A DNA stretch of 64,000 nt from Marinobacter sediminum (lineage in GTDB: Bacteria; Pseudomonadota; Gammaproteobacteria; Pseudomonadales; Oleiphilaceae), in NCBI RefSeq assembly GCF_016820575.1, contig NZ_JAEMQH010000002.1:434001-498000 (forward strand). Reading direction: 5' to 3'. Positions within the stretch are counted from its first letter, which is position 1; the number at the start of each line of letters is the position of its first letter. Below the pieces are notes generated by a model. That model was not told the DNA's origin. It saw nothing but the letters and a program-made list of their open reading frames with translations, and did no database searches. Positions 35,476 through 45,216 of this stretch are shown piece by piece. A program made the position numbers and the translations under genes.

Positions 35476-36702
35476 ATGAATACAGAAATTATTCTCGGCG
35501 TGGTCATGTTCACCGTTATCGTTCTGGCTCTGGTCGCAGTGATTCTTGCGGCCCGCTCCAGGCTGGTAAGCACCGGTGACGTGACAATTGAGATCAACGA
35601 CGATCCCGAACACACCATGAAAACCGGTGCGGGCGGGAAATTGCTGGGCACCCTGGCAAACCAGGGTATCTTCCTGTCCTCCGCGTGCGGCGGTGGCGGT
35701 ACCTGTGCCCAGTGCAAATGTAAGGTGTTCGAAGGCGGCGGCGCCATGCTGCCGACCGAGAAGACCCACTTCACCAACCGGGAAGAAAAGGAAGGCTGGC
35801 GCCTGTCCTGCCAGGTTCCGGTGAAGCAGGACATGAAGATCGAAGTACCTGAAGAGTTCTTCGGCGTGAAGAAGTGGGAATGTGAAGTGGTGTCCAACCA
35901 CAACGTGGCCACCTTCATCAAAGAACTGGTACTGAAGCTTCCGGAAGGCGAAGAAGTAGACTTCCGCGCTGGTGGCTACGTGCAGCTGGAGTGCCCTCCG
36001 TACGAAATCGATTTCAAGGATTTCGACATCGAGGAAGAGTTCCACGAAGACTGGGACAAGCACAACATCTGGCGCTACAAGGCGATCAACAAGGAAGAGA
36101 CCATCCGTGCGTACTCCATGGCGAACTACCCTGAAGAGAAGGGCGTCCTGAAGTTCAACATCCGGATCGCGACTCCGCCTCCAGGAACCGACCACAACCC
36201 AGGTATCATGTCTAGCTACGTGTTTAACATGAAGCCGGGTGACAAGGTTACCGTGATGGGGCCGTTCGGTGAGTTCTTCGCCAAGAAGACCGATGCCGAA
36301 ATGGTATTCATCGGCGGTGGTGCTGGCATGGCACCGATGCGCTCGCACATCTTTGACCAGCTCAAGCGTCTGAACTCGAAGCGTAAGATCAGCTTCTGGT
36401 ACGGTGCTCGAAGCGTCCGCGAAATGTTCTACGTGGAAGACTTCGACATGCTGCAGGAAGAGAACGAGAACTTCGAGTGGCACGTGGCGCTGTCCGACGC
36501 ACTGCCCGAGGACAACTGGACAGGCGAGACCGGCTTTATCCATAACGTCCTCTATGAGAAGTATCTGAAAGATCATCCGGCTCCGGAAGACTGTGAGTTC
36601 TACATGTGTGGGCCCCCAATCATGAACGCATCCTGCATCAAGATGCTGAAGGATTTGGGTGTTGAGGATGAAAACATCATGCTGGATGACTTTGGGGGTT
36701 AA
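35476..36702 (+). CDS. nqrF: Na+-NQR subunit F, NADH-oxidising
   Basis: A 408-residue entry subunit for electrons. One N-terminal helix (about 5-25), then a 2Fe-2S ferredoxin domain with cysteines in [15 protein letters not shown] (near 70-80) and LSCQ (near 112), then a ferredoxin-reductase module with FAD motif RAYSMAN (near 212) and NAD motif [11 protein letters not shown] (near 277). The C-terminus [11 protein letters not shown] and the last residues match the family. It is followed closely by apbE. Confidence 0.98.
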   Translation: MNTEIILGVVMFTVIVLALVAVILAARSRLVSTGDVTIEINDDPEHTMKTGAGGKLLGTLANQGIFLSSACGGGGTCAQCKCKVFEGGGAMLPTEKTHFTNREEKEGWRLSCQVPVKQDMKIEVPEEFFGVKKWECEVVSNHNVATFIKELVLKLPEGEEVDFRAGGYVQLECPPYEIDFKDFDIEEEFHEDWDKHNIWRYKAINKEETIRAYSMANYPEEKGVLKFNIRIATPPPGTDHNPGIMSSYVFNMKPGDKVTVMGPFGEFFAKKTDAEMVFIGGGAGMAPMRSHIFDQLKRLNSKRKISFWYGARSVREMFYVEDFDMLQEENENFEWHVALSDALPEDNWTGETGFIHNVLYEKYLKDHPAPEDCEFYMCGPPIMNASCIKMLKDLGVEDENIMLDDFGG

Positions 36703-36711
36703 TTAGCTCCA

Positions 36712-37761
36712 ATGACATCCCGCATGCTTCAACCCGTCAGGGTGGGTTTTGTTGGCGCCATGTTGGCGCTGGCAGGGCTCGCTCTGGCGGGTTGTTCGTT
36801 TGAGCCAGAGGAAAAAGTCTGGGAAATCTCCGGGCCGGTGTTTGGCACTGAATACCACATCAACGTGGTGCTGCCAGACGATCAGGCCCGGCTGGAAGCC
36901 CTGGCGGCCGGAATTGAGGGCGAGCTGGAGAAAGTGGATGCGTCCATGTCCACCTGGCGCGCGGATTCCGAGCTGTCGCAGCTGAACCAGGCCGAAGACC
37001 AGTCCCAGTGGATGCCGCTGTCAGACCCGCTGTATGAAGTATTGCAGCGGGCTGAGGCGATCTCAGAGCTGACCCGCGGTGCCTTCGACGTCACCATTGG
37101 CCCGGTGGTTAACCTCTGGGGCTTTGGCCCCAAGGCACGCCCGGAGCAGGTTCCGTCCGATCAGGAACTGGCGGAGGTACTTGCTGTCACGGGGTACGAC
37201 AAGCTGGAGCTCCGCGAACAGCCACCGGCGCTGCGGGCCGAGGAGCCGCAGTACATTGATCTCTCTGCTATCGCCAAGGGCTACGGGGTTGACGCCGTTG
37301 CCCGATACCTCGACAGTGAGGGGATTAAGGCATACTTGGTAGAGATTGGTGGCGAAGTCCGTGTAAATGGGCGCAAACCCGGGGGAGATGCCTGGCGTTT
37401 AGCGATTGAGGAACCAACCTCCGATGCCCGCCAGGTGAATCGCATCGTCGCGCTGGAAAGCAGCGCTATGGCGACATCTGGCGACTATCGTAACTATTAC
37501 GAATCGGAAGGGCACCGGTTTTCCCATACCATAGATCCTGTAACCGGGCGTCCTATCAAGCACAATCTGGCCTCGGTAACGGTGATTGCCGAAGACTGTA
37601 TGTCGGCGGATGCCCTGGCCACAGGTTTTAACGTGATGGGCTTTGAACAAGCGCAAGCCCTCGCGACCCGGGAGAACATCCCGGCCTATTTTATAATTCG
37701 GACGGAAAACGGCTTCGAAACACATCAAACGCCGGCGTTTTCGTCTTACGTTACTCAGTAG
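36712..37761 (+). CDS. apbE: FAD:protein FMN transferase, lipoprotein
   Basis: A 349-residue ApbE family flavin transferase, which attaches FMN covalently to threonines of NqrB and NqrC. A signal peptide ends in the lipobox LALAGC (Cys near residue 27), so it should be anchored on the periplasmic side. Conserved parts are STWRADSELSQLN (near 80), FDVTIGPVVNLWGFGP (near 125), IDLSAIAKGYGVDAV (near 185) and the C-terminal Mg-binding region MSADALATGFNVMG (near 295). Its place between nqrF and nqrM shows a dedicated maturation role. Confidence 0.95.
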   Translation: MTSRMLQPVRVGFVGAMLALAGLALAGCSFEPEEKVWEISGPVFGTEYHINVVLPDDQARLEALAAGIEGELEKVDASMSTWRADSELSQLNQAEDQSQWMPLSDPLYEVLQRAEAISELTRGAFDVTIGPVVNLWGFGPKARPEQVPSDQELAEVLAVTGYDKLELREQPPALRAEEPQYIDLSAIAKGYGVDAVARYLDSEGIKAYLVEIGGEVRVNGRKPGGDAWRLAIEEPTSDARQVNRIVALESSAMATSGDYRNYYESEGHRFSHTIDPVTGRPIKHNLASVTVIAEDCMSADALATGFNVMGFEQAQALATRENIPAYFIIRTENGFETHQTPAFSSYVTQ

Positions 37762-37802
37762 CATCGCTCAATCATGAGTGTTGCTCATAAAAGGAGGGCA
37801 GC

Positions 37803-38051
37803 ATGGGTACCTTTCTTCTGGTTTTGTTTATCGTGGTTCTGCTTGTAGCAGCCATGTCCATCGGTGTGATCCTCGGACGCAAGCCGATCAGCGGTACCTG
37901 TGGCGGCATTGGCGCTCTGGGTATCAGCCAGTCCTGCGATATCTGCGGTGGCAGCACCCAAAAGTGTGAGGAAGAGAACGAACGCCAGGCCCAAGACAGC
38001 GGGCAGGCCGAGGCTCTCACCTACGACGCCACCAAGGCCGACAAGCACTGA
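37803..38051 (+). CDS. nqrM: Na+-NQR maturation protein NqrM
   Basis: A small 82-residue protein with one N-terminal transmembrane helix (residues 3-23) and a conserved four-cysteine cluster (CGGIGALGISQSCDICGG, then C near residue 57). NqrM is needed to insert the iron between NqrD and NqrE, probably by delivering it through these cysteines. AAAGGAGG precedes the ATG. Position after apbE is the standard one. Confidence 0.95.
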   Translation: MGTFLLVLFIVVLLVAAMSIGVILGRKPISGTCGGIGALGISQSCDICGGSTQKCEEENERQAQDSGQAEALTYDATKADKH

Positions 38052-38109
38052 CACGCAATCAATAACAAAGATCCAATTTTCACGACGTAGATAAGGAGTC
38101 ACTGCGCGC

Positions 38110-39501
38110 ATGGCAGAACATCATTACGACGTCGTCGTTATCGGCGCTGGGCCTTCAGGTGAAGGCGCGGCGATGAATGCGACGAAGCACGGTAAACGTG
38201 TCGCGATCATCGAAGACAAGGCCACCGTCGGCGGTAACTGCACCCACTGGGGGACCATTCCCTCCAAGGCGCTGCGTCATTCGGTGAAGCAGATCATCAC
38301 GTTCAACACCAACCAGATGTTCCGCGATATCGGCGAGCCGCGCTGGTTCTCCTTTCCCCGGGTGCTGCAGAACGCCCAGAAGGTTATCGGCAAGCAGGTG
38401 AAGCTGAGAACCCAGTTCTACGCCCGCAACCGGGTAGACCTGATCAACGGCCGTGCCTCGTTCGTGGACAAGAACCGGCTGGAAATCCGCGGCAGCAAGG
38501 CGGTTGAACATATCCACTTCAAGCAGGCGATCATTGCCACCGGCTCACGCCCGTACCTGCCGCCCGATGTGGATTTCCGTCATCACCGCATCTACAACTC
38601 GGATACCATCCTGAACCTGTCCCACACCCCGCGCACGCTGATCATCTACGGCGCTGGTGTTATCGGTTCAGAGTACGCTTCGATCTTTGCCGGCCTGGGT
38701 GTGAAGGTAGACCTGATCAACCCGACCAGTCGCCTGCTGTCGTTCCTGGATGACGAGATCTCCGACGCGCTCAGCTACCACCTGCGCAACAACGGGGTTC
38801 TGGTACGCCACAACGAGCAGTATGAGAAGGTGGAAGGCGACGACCACGGTGTGGTGCTGTCACTGGTATCCGGCAAGAAGATTCGCGCCGACGCGTTCCT
38901 GTGGTGCAACGGCCGTACCGGCAACACGGACTCCCTGAACCTCGATAGCGTGGGGCTGGTGCCCAACGGCCGTGGCCAGCTGTCGGTGGATGAGCACTAC
39001 CGGACGGAAGTCGAGAACATCTACGCCGCTGGAGACGTCATCGGTTGGCCGAGCCTGGCCAGTGCCGCCTACGATCAGGGCCGTTCGGCGTCCTCCGACA
39101 TCGTGAAGGATGAGTACTTCCGCTACGTCTCGGACGTGCCGACCGGTATCTACACCATCCCCGAGATCAGTTCCGTGGGTAAAACCGAGCGCGAATTGAC
39201 CGAAGCGAAGGTGCCGTATGAAGTAGGCCAGGCCTTCTTCAAAGACCTGGCCCGGGCGCAGATTACCGGCGATGCGGTGGGTATGCTGAAGATCCTGTTC
39301 CACCGTGAAACCCGCCAGATTTTGGGCATTCACTGCTTCGGGGATCAGGCGGCGGAAATCGTCCACATCGGACAGGCGATCATGAACCAGGAAGGGGAAG
39401 CCAATTCCCTGAACTACTTCATCAACACCACCTTTAACTACCCGACCATGGCAGAAGCCTACCGGGTAGCCGCCCTGAACGGCCTGAACCGGATCTTCTG
39501 A
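38110..39501 (+). CDS. sthA: Soluble (Si-specific) pyridine nucleotide transhydrogenase
   Basis: A 463-residue flavoprotein that equilibrates NADPH with NAD+. The FAD motif [15 protein letters not shown] is at residues 10-24. The region that carries the redox disulfide in related reductases reads [17 protein letters not shown], with Thr replacing the second cysteine, the hallmark of SthA. The NAD(P) motif [18 protein letters not shown] is near 180 and the dimerisation domain is C-terminal. It directly follows the NQR cluster, placing two NADH-handling systems together. Confidence 0.96.
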   Translation: MAEHHYDVVVIGAGPSGEGAAMNATKHGKRVAIIEDKATVGGNCTHWGTIPSKALRHSVKQIITFNTNQMFRDIGEPRWFSFPRVLQNAQKVIGKQVKLRTQFYARNRVDLINGRASFVDKNRLEIRGSKAVEHIHFKQAIIATGSRPYLPPDVDFRHHRIYNSDTILNLSHTPRTLIIYGAGVIGSEYASIFAGLGVKVDLINPTSRLLSFLDDEISDALSYHLRNNGVLVRHNEQYEKVEGDDHGVVLSLVSGKKIRADAFLWCNGRTGNTDSLNLDSVGLVPNGRGQLSVDEHYRTEVENIYAAGDVIGWPSLASAAYDQGRSASSDIVKDEYFRYVSDVPTGIYTIPEISSVGKTERELTEAKVPYEVGQAFFKDLARAQITGDAVGMLKILFHRETRQILGIHCFGDQAAEIVHIGQAIMNQEGEANSLNYFINTTFNYPTMAEAYRVAALNGLNRIF

Positions 39502-39508
39502 TCCGGCT

Positions 39509-40309
39509 TCAGCCGCTGGTGGGCAGCGCCGTGTCGTTGCCCGTCACAGACTCTGATTTGGATTGGGGCAGGGGCATCAAGGCTCTGGCCCGGTTGTCGA
39601 AGAACATCCGGGTGCTGGTCGGATAATCGGTAATGATGCTGTCCACCCCCATTTCCTCCAACTGCAACATGTCGTGTATGCGGTTTACCGTCCAGGTAGA
39701 CACGTGCATGCCCCGGCGGTGCGCGTTCGCCACGATTTCCTTCGAACACAGCTTCCAGTTTAAACACAGGTAGCTACAACCAAGCCGCGTCGCCACGTTC
39801 AACGGCCGTGGGAACTTGCGCTCTGCCACCAAGCCAATCTGAATGTGCTTGTTGCGCCGACGGATTTCCTTCAGAAACCAGGTGTCTGACGAGGTAATGG
39901 TGGCTGTCTTGTACAGATCTCGGCGCTGAATGATCTCGGTCAGGCGGTTGCACAGAATGTTCAGGCGCTGCCGGTTGTCTTTCTTTACCTCCAGCTGCAG
40001 GTGCTCCAGATCGTCAAACTGGTCCAGCAGGTCTTCCAGGGTGGGAATGCCAATCTTGCGGGGCCAGGAGCTGGTGTTGCGCCGGGCGTCCATATCGGCC
40101 AGTTCGGCGGCCGTGAAGTTACTGACCTCACCGGTATGACTGGTGGTGCGAGTAACGCTCAGATCGTGCACCAGCACGGGCTTGCCGTCTTTCGAAAGCA
40201 CCAGATCCAACTCAAAATGCCGGATGCCATGGCGGTAGGCATGAATAAATCCCGGCATTGTATTTTCCGGCGCCTCGCCTTTGGCGCCTCTGTGTCCGTA
40301 AACAATCAT
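39509..40309 (-). CDS. Glycerophosphodiester phosphodiesterase
   Basis: A 266-residue TIM-barrel enzyme of the GDPD family. The catalytic signature is present: YGHRGAKGEAPENTMPGF (His-Arg and Glu-Asn near 5-20), FELDLVLSKDGKPVLVHD (metal and second His near 34-51) and the late segment STWTVN (near 204). No signal peptide is seen, so it is a cytoplasmic, UgpQ-like form acting on deacylated phospholipids. It starts inside the stop codon of the DAHP synthase gene (ATGA) and converges on sthA with 7 bases between. Confidence 0.93.
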   Translation of the reverse strand: MIVYGHRGAKGEAPENTMPGFIHAYRHGIRHFELDLVLSKDGKPVLVHDLSVTRTTSHTGEVSNFTAAELADMDARRNTSSWPRKIGIPTLEDLLDQFDDLEHLQLEVKKDNRQRLNILCNRLTEIIQRRDLYKTATITSSDTWFLKEIRRRNKHIQIGLVAERKFPRPLNVATRLGCSYLCLNWKLCSKEIVANAHRRGMHVSTWTVNRIHDMLQLEEMGVDSIITDYPTSTRMFFDNRARALMPLPQSKSESVTGNDTALPTSG

Positions 40310-41433
40310 TCTGGTGGTTCACCTTGAAGGCGTTGGTAAATGGCCTGGCGTTTGGTCCAGGTGTCGTGGCATAGCCGGATATCTTCCAGATAGGCGGGTA
40401 ATTCGTTCATCAACAAAGCCTGGGGGCCGTCCACCAGTGCCCGTTCGGGTTTCGGGTGGAAGTCCACCAGCACCATGTTGGCACCGGCAATCACGCCCTG
40501 TGCGGTGGCGTGCATTACATCCAGAATGCCGTCCGGGGCGCGGTCCCGGCTGCCCACCGAGTGGGATGGGTCTACACACACCGGCATCCGGGTGAGCCGC
40601 TTCACCGCCGGCACATGGGCAAAATCAACCATGTTGCGATGCGGTTGCCCGGCCTCAGTCTTCATGCCCCGCAGGCAGAAGATCACATTGGCGTTACCTT
40701 CGCTGGCCAGGTACTCGGCGGCATTCAGGGATTCGTTCAGGGTGATACCAAAACCGCGCTTGAGCAATACGGGATACTCACTTTGGCGGCCAATCGCTTT
40801 CAGCAGCTCAAAGTTCTGGGTATTCCGGGTGCCTACTTGCAGCATCACCCCGGTCGGGCGGCCCAGGCGTTCCAGGCAGGTATCGATTTCCTCGATGTGG
40901 CTCTCGTGGGTAATCTCCATGGCAATCACCTTGATGCCATGCTTGCCTGCCTTCTCGAACACCCAGGGCAGGCAGCCCTTGCCGTGGCCCTGGAACGAGT
41001 AGGGGTTGGTACGCGGCTTGTAGGCGCCCATGCGGGTACAAACCTCGCCATTCTCCTGCAGGGCCCGCATCATCATGTCCACGTGTTCCGGCACGTCGAC
41101 TGCGCACAGCCCGGCAAACACGTTCAAGTTGGACTGATTGAAGTCTACGCCGTTGTAGGTGAACCCGCTCTGGCGCCGGTCATCCTTGTGACGGCCCAGA
41201 ATGCGGTAGTCATCGGAAATGCGAATGGCTCGCTCAACCGCCGGCAGCGCCTCGATTTCTTCCTTGTTCAGGCCCTTGGTGTCGCCAAGCAGGTAGATTT
41301 CCGTGAGCCGCTGGGTGGTGCCCTGTACCTCGTGCACCCGCACCGATACCCCGGGCAGGTTCTCCAGGTAGTGCATGGTCTGGCGGTAGGCGTCGCTGTC
41401 CAACCCGGTGTTGGGATGAAGAATGGCTAGCAT
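40306..41433 (-). CDS. 3-deoxy-7-phosphoheptulonate synthase, type I-beta-like
   Basis: A 375-residue protein with an N-terminal ferredoxin-like regulatory domain (about 1-75) and a C-terminal DAHP synthase/KDO8P synthase barrel. Core motifs include GAYKPRTNPYSFQGHG (near 137), VGTRNTQNFELLKAIG (near 200), LLKRGFG (near 223) and CVDPSHSVGSRDRA (near 286). The enzyme class condenses phosphoenolpyruvate with erythrose 4-phosphate at the entry to the shikimate pathway. The length is normal for the I-beta type. Translation is coupled to the phosphodiesterase gene by a 4-base overlap, a pairing without an obvious metabolic link. Confidence 0.87.
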   Translation of the reverse strand: MLAILHPNTGLDSDAYRQTMHYLENLPGVSVRVHEVQGTTQRLTEIYLLGDTKGLNKEEIEALPAVERAIRISDDYRILGRHKDDRRQSGFTYNGVDFNQSNLNVFAGLCAVDVPEHVDMMMRALQENGEVCTRMGAYKPRTNPYSFQGHGKGCLPWVFEKAGKHGIKVIAMEITHESHIEEIDTCLERLGRPTGVMLQVGTRNTQNFELLKAIGRQSEYPVLLKRGFGITLNESLNAAEYLASEGNANVIFCLRGMKTEAGQPHRNMVDFAHVPAVKRLTRMPVCVDPSHSVGSRDRAPDGILDVMHATAQGVIAGANMVLVDFHPKPERALVDGPQALLMNELPAYLEDIRLCHDTWTKRQAIYQRLQGEPPE

Positions 41434-41478
41434 ACAGTCTCCTTTGTGTTAGCCGGCACGCTCGTCACCCGGCACTCG

Positions 41479-41925
41479 TTATCCTGAATTCTCCGCCCGG
41501 TGCCGCGCCTGCATGTATTCCCGGTGATTAAGATGCAGCAGGTCCGCCATACGGCGAATAAGGTGTTCTTCGTACTTGTCGATTCGGCCATCAGCAAAGG
41601 CCACACGCCAGATACTTTCCAGCAGCGACTGCTTGGCGTGCTGGTCCAGATGCTCGTTGATCTGCCCGGTAAACTCGTACATTGAGGTGGCGTCGTCGGC
41701 GTGGTCCAGGGCGTCCTGCAGGATCGCCTCGGCCTCGTCCCGGGTTACCTGATGCGCCTTAACTGCGCAGTCCACAATGGTTTGCAGCTCGCGCTCGTCC
41801 TCGTTGTGGTCCGCCCGGGACAACTGCACCATCAGGGCGGTGGCTGCCACGGCCAGTTGGTGGTTGTCCGGCTCCTGATTCTCCGACTCCGGTGCGGCAA
41901 ACAGCTTTTTCAATTGATCTAACAT
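41479..41925 (-). CDS. TerB-family (DjlA N-terminal-like) protein
   Basis: A 148-residue all-helical cytoplasmic protein. The TerB/DjlA fold is indicated by the paired acidic loops SRADHNEDERE (near 35) and AFADGRIDKYEEHLIRRMADLLHL (positions about 109-132), which resemble metal-binding loops. Family members are linked to tellurite or envelope stress in some species, but single TerB proteins like this have no settled role. It lies between the DAHP synthase and transaldolase genes, 45 bases from each. Confidence 0.85.
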   Translation of the reverse strand: MLDQLKKLFAAPESENQEPDNHQLAVAATALMVQLSRADHNEDERELQTIVDCAVKAHQVTRDEAEAILQDALDHADDATSMYEFTGQINEHLDQHAKQSLLESIWRVAFADGRIDKYEEHLIRRMADLLHLNHREYMQARHRAENSG

Positions 41926-41969
41926 GTTGGGGCAGTCGCACTCCTGTTACGTTGCAAACAGTGTTGGTT

Positions 41970-42935
41970 TCAGGCCGCTTTGGCCAATTGGCGCACCCGC
42001 TGTTCCAGTTCTATCTGATCCGCGGTGAAGCGGCGAATGCCATCGGCCAGTTTCTCGGTGGCCATGGCGTCTTCGTTGGATTCCCAGCGGAACAACCGCT
42101 CGTTCACTGTGCCCAGCTTATCCGGCGAGCTTACGCCCTCGGCCGACAGTTTCCGGCTCAGCGGTGCGGTGTCATCCTGCAGCTCCTGCAGCAGGGCCGG
42201 GCTGATGGTCAGCCGGTCGCAGCCTGCCAGCATTTCAATCTCGCCGGTGTTGCGGAAGCTCGCGCCCATCACCACGGTGTTGTAATCATTGGCCTTGAAG
42301 TAATTATAGATCCTGGACACCGACAGCACGCCCGGGTCTTCCGCCGCCGGGTAGCTGTCGCGGCCGCTGTTGGCCAGGTGCCAGTCCAGAATCCGGCCGA
42401 CAAATGGCGAAATCAGGAAGGCACCGGCCTGGGCGCAGGCGGCCGCCTGAATGAACGAGAACAGCAGAGTAAGGTTGCAGCGGATGCCTTCTTTTTCCAG
42501 CTGTTCCGCCGCCCGAATGCCCTCCCAGGTGGCGGCAATCTTGATCAGCACCCGGCTGGTGTCCACGCCTTGCTTGTCATACAGATCAACCAGACGACGG
42601 GCCCGCTCCAGAGTGCCGGCGGTATCAAACGACAAACGCGCATCCACTTCGGTGGAGACTACGCCGGGAATCAGGTTCAGGATTTCCCGCCCGGCCAGCA
42701 CCGCCAGGGTATCAGTCGCAATGGTCAGCTGTTCGGCGTCGGAGCCACCGTGGCGACGGGCATCGGCAACGGCTTTATCCAGCATCGGGCGATAGGCGTC
42801 TGAGGCGGCAGCTTTCAGCAGCAGGGAAGGGTTGGTGGTGGCATCTTGCGGGCGCCATTGGGCAATGGCGTCGATGTCGCCGGTGTCGGCCACCACGGTG
42901 GTCATGGTCTTCAGTTGTTCAAGCTTGTTGGTCAT
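41970..42935 (-). CDS. tal: Transaldolase
   Basis: A 321-residue class I transaldolase of the pentose phosphate pathway, similar to E. coli TalB (317). The start [15 protein letters not shown] at 42935 matches the family; the frame extends 21 residues upstream without similarity. The Schiff-base lysine is in [12 protein letters not shown] (near 130), the N-terminal [12 protein letters not shown] is near 30, and [12 protein letters not shown] is near 235. It makes erythrose 4-phosphate available, a substrate of the DAHP synthase two genes away. Confidence 0.96.
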   Translation of the reverse strand: MTNKLEQLKTMTTVVADTGDIDAIAQWRPQDATTNPSLLLKAAASDAYRPMLDKAVADARRHGGSDAEQLTIATDTLAVLAGREILNLIPGVVSTEVDARLSFDTAGTLERARRLVDLYDKQGVDTSRVLIKIAATWEGIRAAEQLEKEGIRCNLTLLFSFIQAAACAQAGAFLISPFVGRILDWHLANSGRDSYPAAEDPGVLSVSRIYNYFKANDYNTVVMGASFRNTGEIEMLAGCDRLTISPALLQELQDDTAPLSRKLSAEGVSSPDKLGTVNERLFRWESNEDAMATEKLADGIRRFTADQIELEQRVRQLAKAA

Positions 42936-43052
42936 TCGTGCTGTCGTCCCGATTGATCTGTTATTGAGGCATCCGACTCCCAGATGCTGGTGATTCACCT
43001 ACAATAACGGGCTGGTTTGACAGGGACAAGACAACCAAAGCCTCGGGGCCAA

Positions 43053-44111
43053 TTAAGCTTCTGCAATAACCGCCGGTTCCGGCTCCCGGACTTTCCCCAG
43101 GGCAGTCTGAATCACCTCAAGCCCGGCCCCGGACTTATGGGCATTCTCGCTGATATAACGGCGGAACTGACGCCCGCCCGGCTGGCCGTGAAACAGGCCC
43201 AACAGATGCCGCGATATGTGGGTGAGGTACACACCACGCTCGAGCTCGCTCTGGATAAACGGGTACATGGCCCGCAGTGCGTCATGGCGGGTGAGGGTAG
43301 AGGCCGGTGCACCGAAGAACTCACTGTCCACACTGGCCAGCAGCCAGGGGTTGTTATACGCCTCCCGGCCCAGCATTACGCCATCGGTGTGTTGCAGGTG
43401 CTCGTGGCACTCGTCAAAGGTTTTGATGCCGCCGTTGATGATGATCTCAAGGTGCGGGTATTTCTGCTTAAGGGCATACACCCAATCGTACTTCAATGGC
43501 GGCACATCGCGGTTTTCCTTCGGGCTCAGGCCCTCAAGGATGGCGATGCGGGCATGCACGATGAACGTGCGGCAGCCAGCCGCCGAAACCTTCTCAATGA
43601 ACTCGCACAGATCATCCCAGGATTCCCGGCCATCAATACCAATCCGGTGCTTCACCGTAACCGGCAGGCTGGTGGCCTCAATCATTGCCCGAACCCCTTC
43701 GGCCACCTTGTCCGGGTGGCCCATCAGGCAGGCGCCAATCATGTTGTTCTGCACCCGATCACTGGGGCAGCCCACATTCAGGTTCACCTCATCAAACCCA
43801 AACTGCTCCGCCAGTTTGGCGCAGTGCGCCAGCTCACCGGCATCACTTCCACCCAGTTGCAACGCCAGCGGATACTCCGCCGGCTCATGGCGCAGGAATC
43901 GCGAGGTGTCGCCATGAATCAGGGCGCCGGTAGTGACCATTTCGGTATACAGCAGCGCATGGCGGCTCAACTGGCGAGCCAGGTAGCGGAAATGACTCGT
44001 CGTCCAATCCATCATAGGCGCGACGCTGAAGCGGCGGGAGAAGTTCTCGCCGTGGAAACCTTGCACGGTGGTGGAGTTAGAAGCGCTTTGGAGCGGGGTG
44101 TTCTCAGTCAT
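43053..44111 (-). CDS. dusA: tRNA-dihydrouridine synthase A
   Basis: A 352-residue FMN enzyme reducing uridine 20/20a in tRNA. Diagnostic segments: SVAPMMDWTTSHFRYLARQL (near 31), LNVGCPSDRVQNN with the catalytic Cys near 117, TVKHRIGIDG near 155 and the GVMLGREAYNNPWLL segment near 240. The family length is 330-345. dusA is a recognised integration hotspot for genomic islands in Proteobacteria, and here the integron cassettes begin about 400 bases upstream of its start codon. It reads away from the array. Confidence 0.95.
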   Translation of the reverse strand: MTENTPLQSASNSTTVQGFHGENFSRRFSVAPMMDWTTSHFRYLARQLSRHALLYTEMVTTGALIHGDTSRFLRHEPAEYPLALQLGGSDAGELAHCAKLAEQFGFDEVNLNVGCPSDRVQNNMIGACLMGHPDKVAEGVRAMIEATSLPVTVKHRIGIDGRESWDDLCEFIEKVSAAGCRTFIVHARIAILEGLSPKENRDVPPLKYDWVYALKQKYPHLEIIINGGIKTFDECHEHLQHTDGVMLGREAYNNPWLLASVDSEFFGAPASTLTRHDALRAMYPFIQSELERGVYLTHISRHLLGLFHGQPGGRQFRRYISENAHKSGAGLEVIQTALGKVREPEPAVIAEA

Positions 44112-44514
44112 GAATCACTCTGGGGTACAAGTTCGGTGTTCAAATGTGACGCCCATTGTAACAGGAATGGAAACCGGGCTGCCGTAGGGCTTTGGCGAAG
44201 GGGAAGTGCGTTCGGTGATTAGTCTGCTACGCTTCGTGGGAGTCAGGGTAGGCGGAGATATACGTCAAATGTCGCAAAATATCAGGCCCGTTATTACAAC
44301 CTTTTGAAAAATATGGAATAGTTCGGAAGCATTAGTGGAAACAAGCGAACTCGCGATTCTGTAGTTTTGGGACAAAGTGCGCTTATTTGGGGAAGCTTGG
44401 GACGTTGCCTTAGTCAGTTAGTGCCTCAGTATCAAGAGCTTACTGTGTGCATGGCGGACTTAAAAGTTGGAAATAAGCGCGACGTGATAGGTGTCATTTG
44501 TCACTGAATTAGCT
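44112..44514. other. Gene-free region between dusA and the cassette array
   Basis: About 400 bases with no plausible gene on either strand. It must carry the dusA promoter and the left boundary of the array. I searched for an integron integrase or its remains and recognised none. The sequence becomes AT-richer from about 44260, which may mark the real junction of acquired DNA. A degenerate attI, if one exists, would lie here just before 44515. Confidence 0.5.
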
Positions 44515-44531
44515 GTTAGTTGGTAGTGCAC

Positions 44532-45140
44532 ATGGAGTATGTCGTTAACATCATTGATTCAGTAGCGTGGCCAGCGGCAGTTATCTGGCTAGGTTACTTG
44601 TTTCGCTCGGACCTTCGAAAGCTGCTTGGTCGCGTGACATCTCTGAAATACAAGGATGTCGAAGCAAGCTTTGAAAAAGAGCTCGCTGCTGCAGAGGAAG
44701 AGGCAAGAAAGGCGTTACCGAAGAAGGAGAAGCCATCATCTCTAGCAGACGAGGAACCCGTTTATCCTCCCCCTTATGATGAGCGATATGAGCGTTTGCT
44801 TCGCATTGCCGATGAGTCGCCCCGCGCGGCTTTGCTCGAAGCATGGGTTGAGGTGGAGGCATCTCTTTCCGAAGCCGCAGAGAGAAACGGTATCCAAAGC
44901 TCTCGCAGGATTTCCCCTCGTAAGGTTGTTCTTGAGCTAATCAATACCGGAGGTTATGCGAAAACATTGCTTCCGTTTTTTGAGGATCTTAGAGGATTGC
45001 GCAACGAAGCTGCTCATGCTCCCTATTTTGTGCCGACGAGTAAACAGACACGCAGGTACCTGCAAATGGCGATTGAGCTTGCTCTCACTTTGCAGAATCC
45101 ATTGGAACCAACTAACCAGTCACGCAAGGCGGACGCGTGA
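44532..45140 (+). CDS. Cassette 1: membrane-anchored HEPN-like protein
   Basis: A 202-residue protein from ATG 44532 (an in-frame TTG at 44520 overlaps the recombination core). A transmembrane helix near residues 4-24 is followed by a charged coiled-coil (about 30-60), a proline-rich linker and a helical C-terminal domain. In that domain LRGLRNEAAHAP (near 160) contains R-N-x3-H, the RX4-6H signature of HEPN ribonucleases, many of which act in toxin-antitoxin and abortive-infection systems. Similarity to DUF4145-like proteins is also possible. The last residues are encoded by attC1. RNase activity is inference from one motif. Confidence 0.72.
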   Translation: MEYVVNIIDSVAWPAAVIWLGYLFRSDLRKLLGRVTSLKYKDVEASFEKELAAAEEEARKALPKKEKPSSLADEEPVYPPPYDERYERLLRIADESPRAALLEAWVEVEASLSEAAERNGIQSSRRISPRKVVLELINTGGYAKTLLPFFEDLRGLRNEAAHAPYFVPTSKQTRRYLQMAIELALTLQNPLEPTNQSRKADA

Positions 45141-45167
45141 GACGCGCCGCTTCGTTCAACGTTAATG
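45111..45167 (+). other. attC1 recombination site
   Basis: The left core ACTAACC is at 45111-45117 and the right core GTTAATG at 45161-45167. The inner arms GCGGACGCG and GACGCGCCGC pair except for one unpaired base, the extrahelical base expected in folded attC. The stop codon of cassette 1 (45138-45140) is inside the site. Confidence 0.8.
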
Positions 45168-45216
45168 GCCAAGGCTTTCGAGGGATTCAGGCAGTAGAGC
45201 AGGGAGTTGCTTTCAA

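Noticed and set aside
44112..44514. Possible integron integrase or attI next to the array
   Set aside because: No frame of integrase length or motif could be found on either strand, and an attI cannot be recognised without it.
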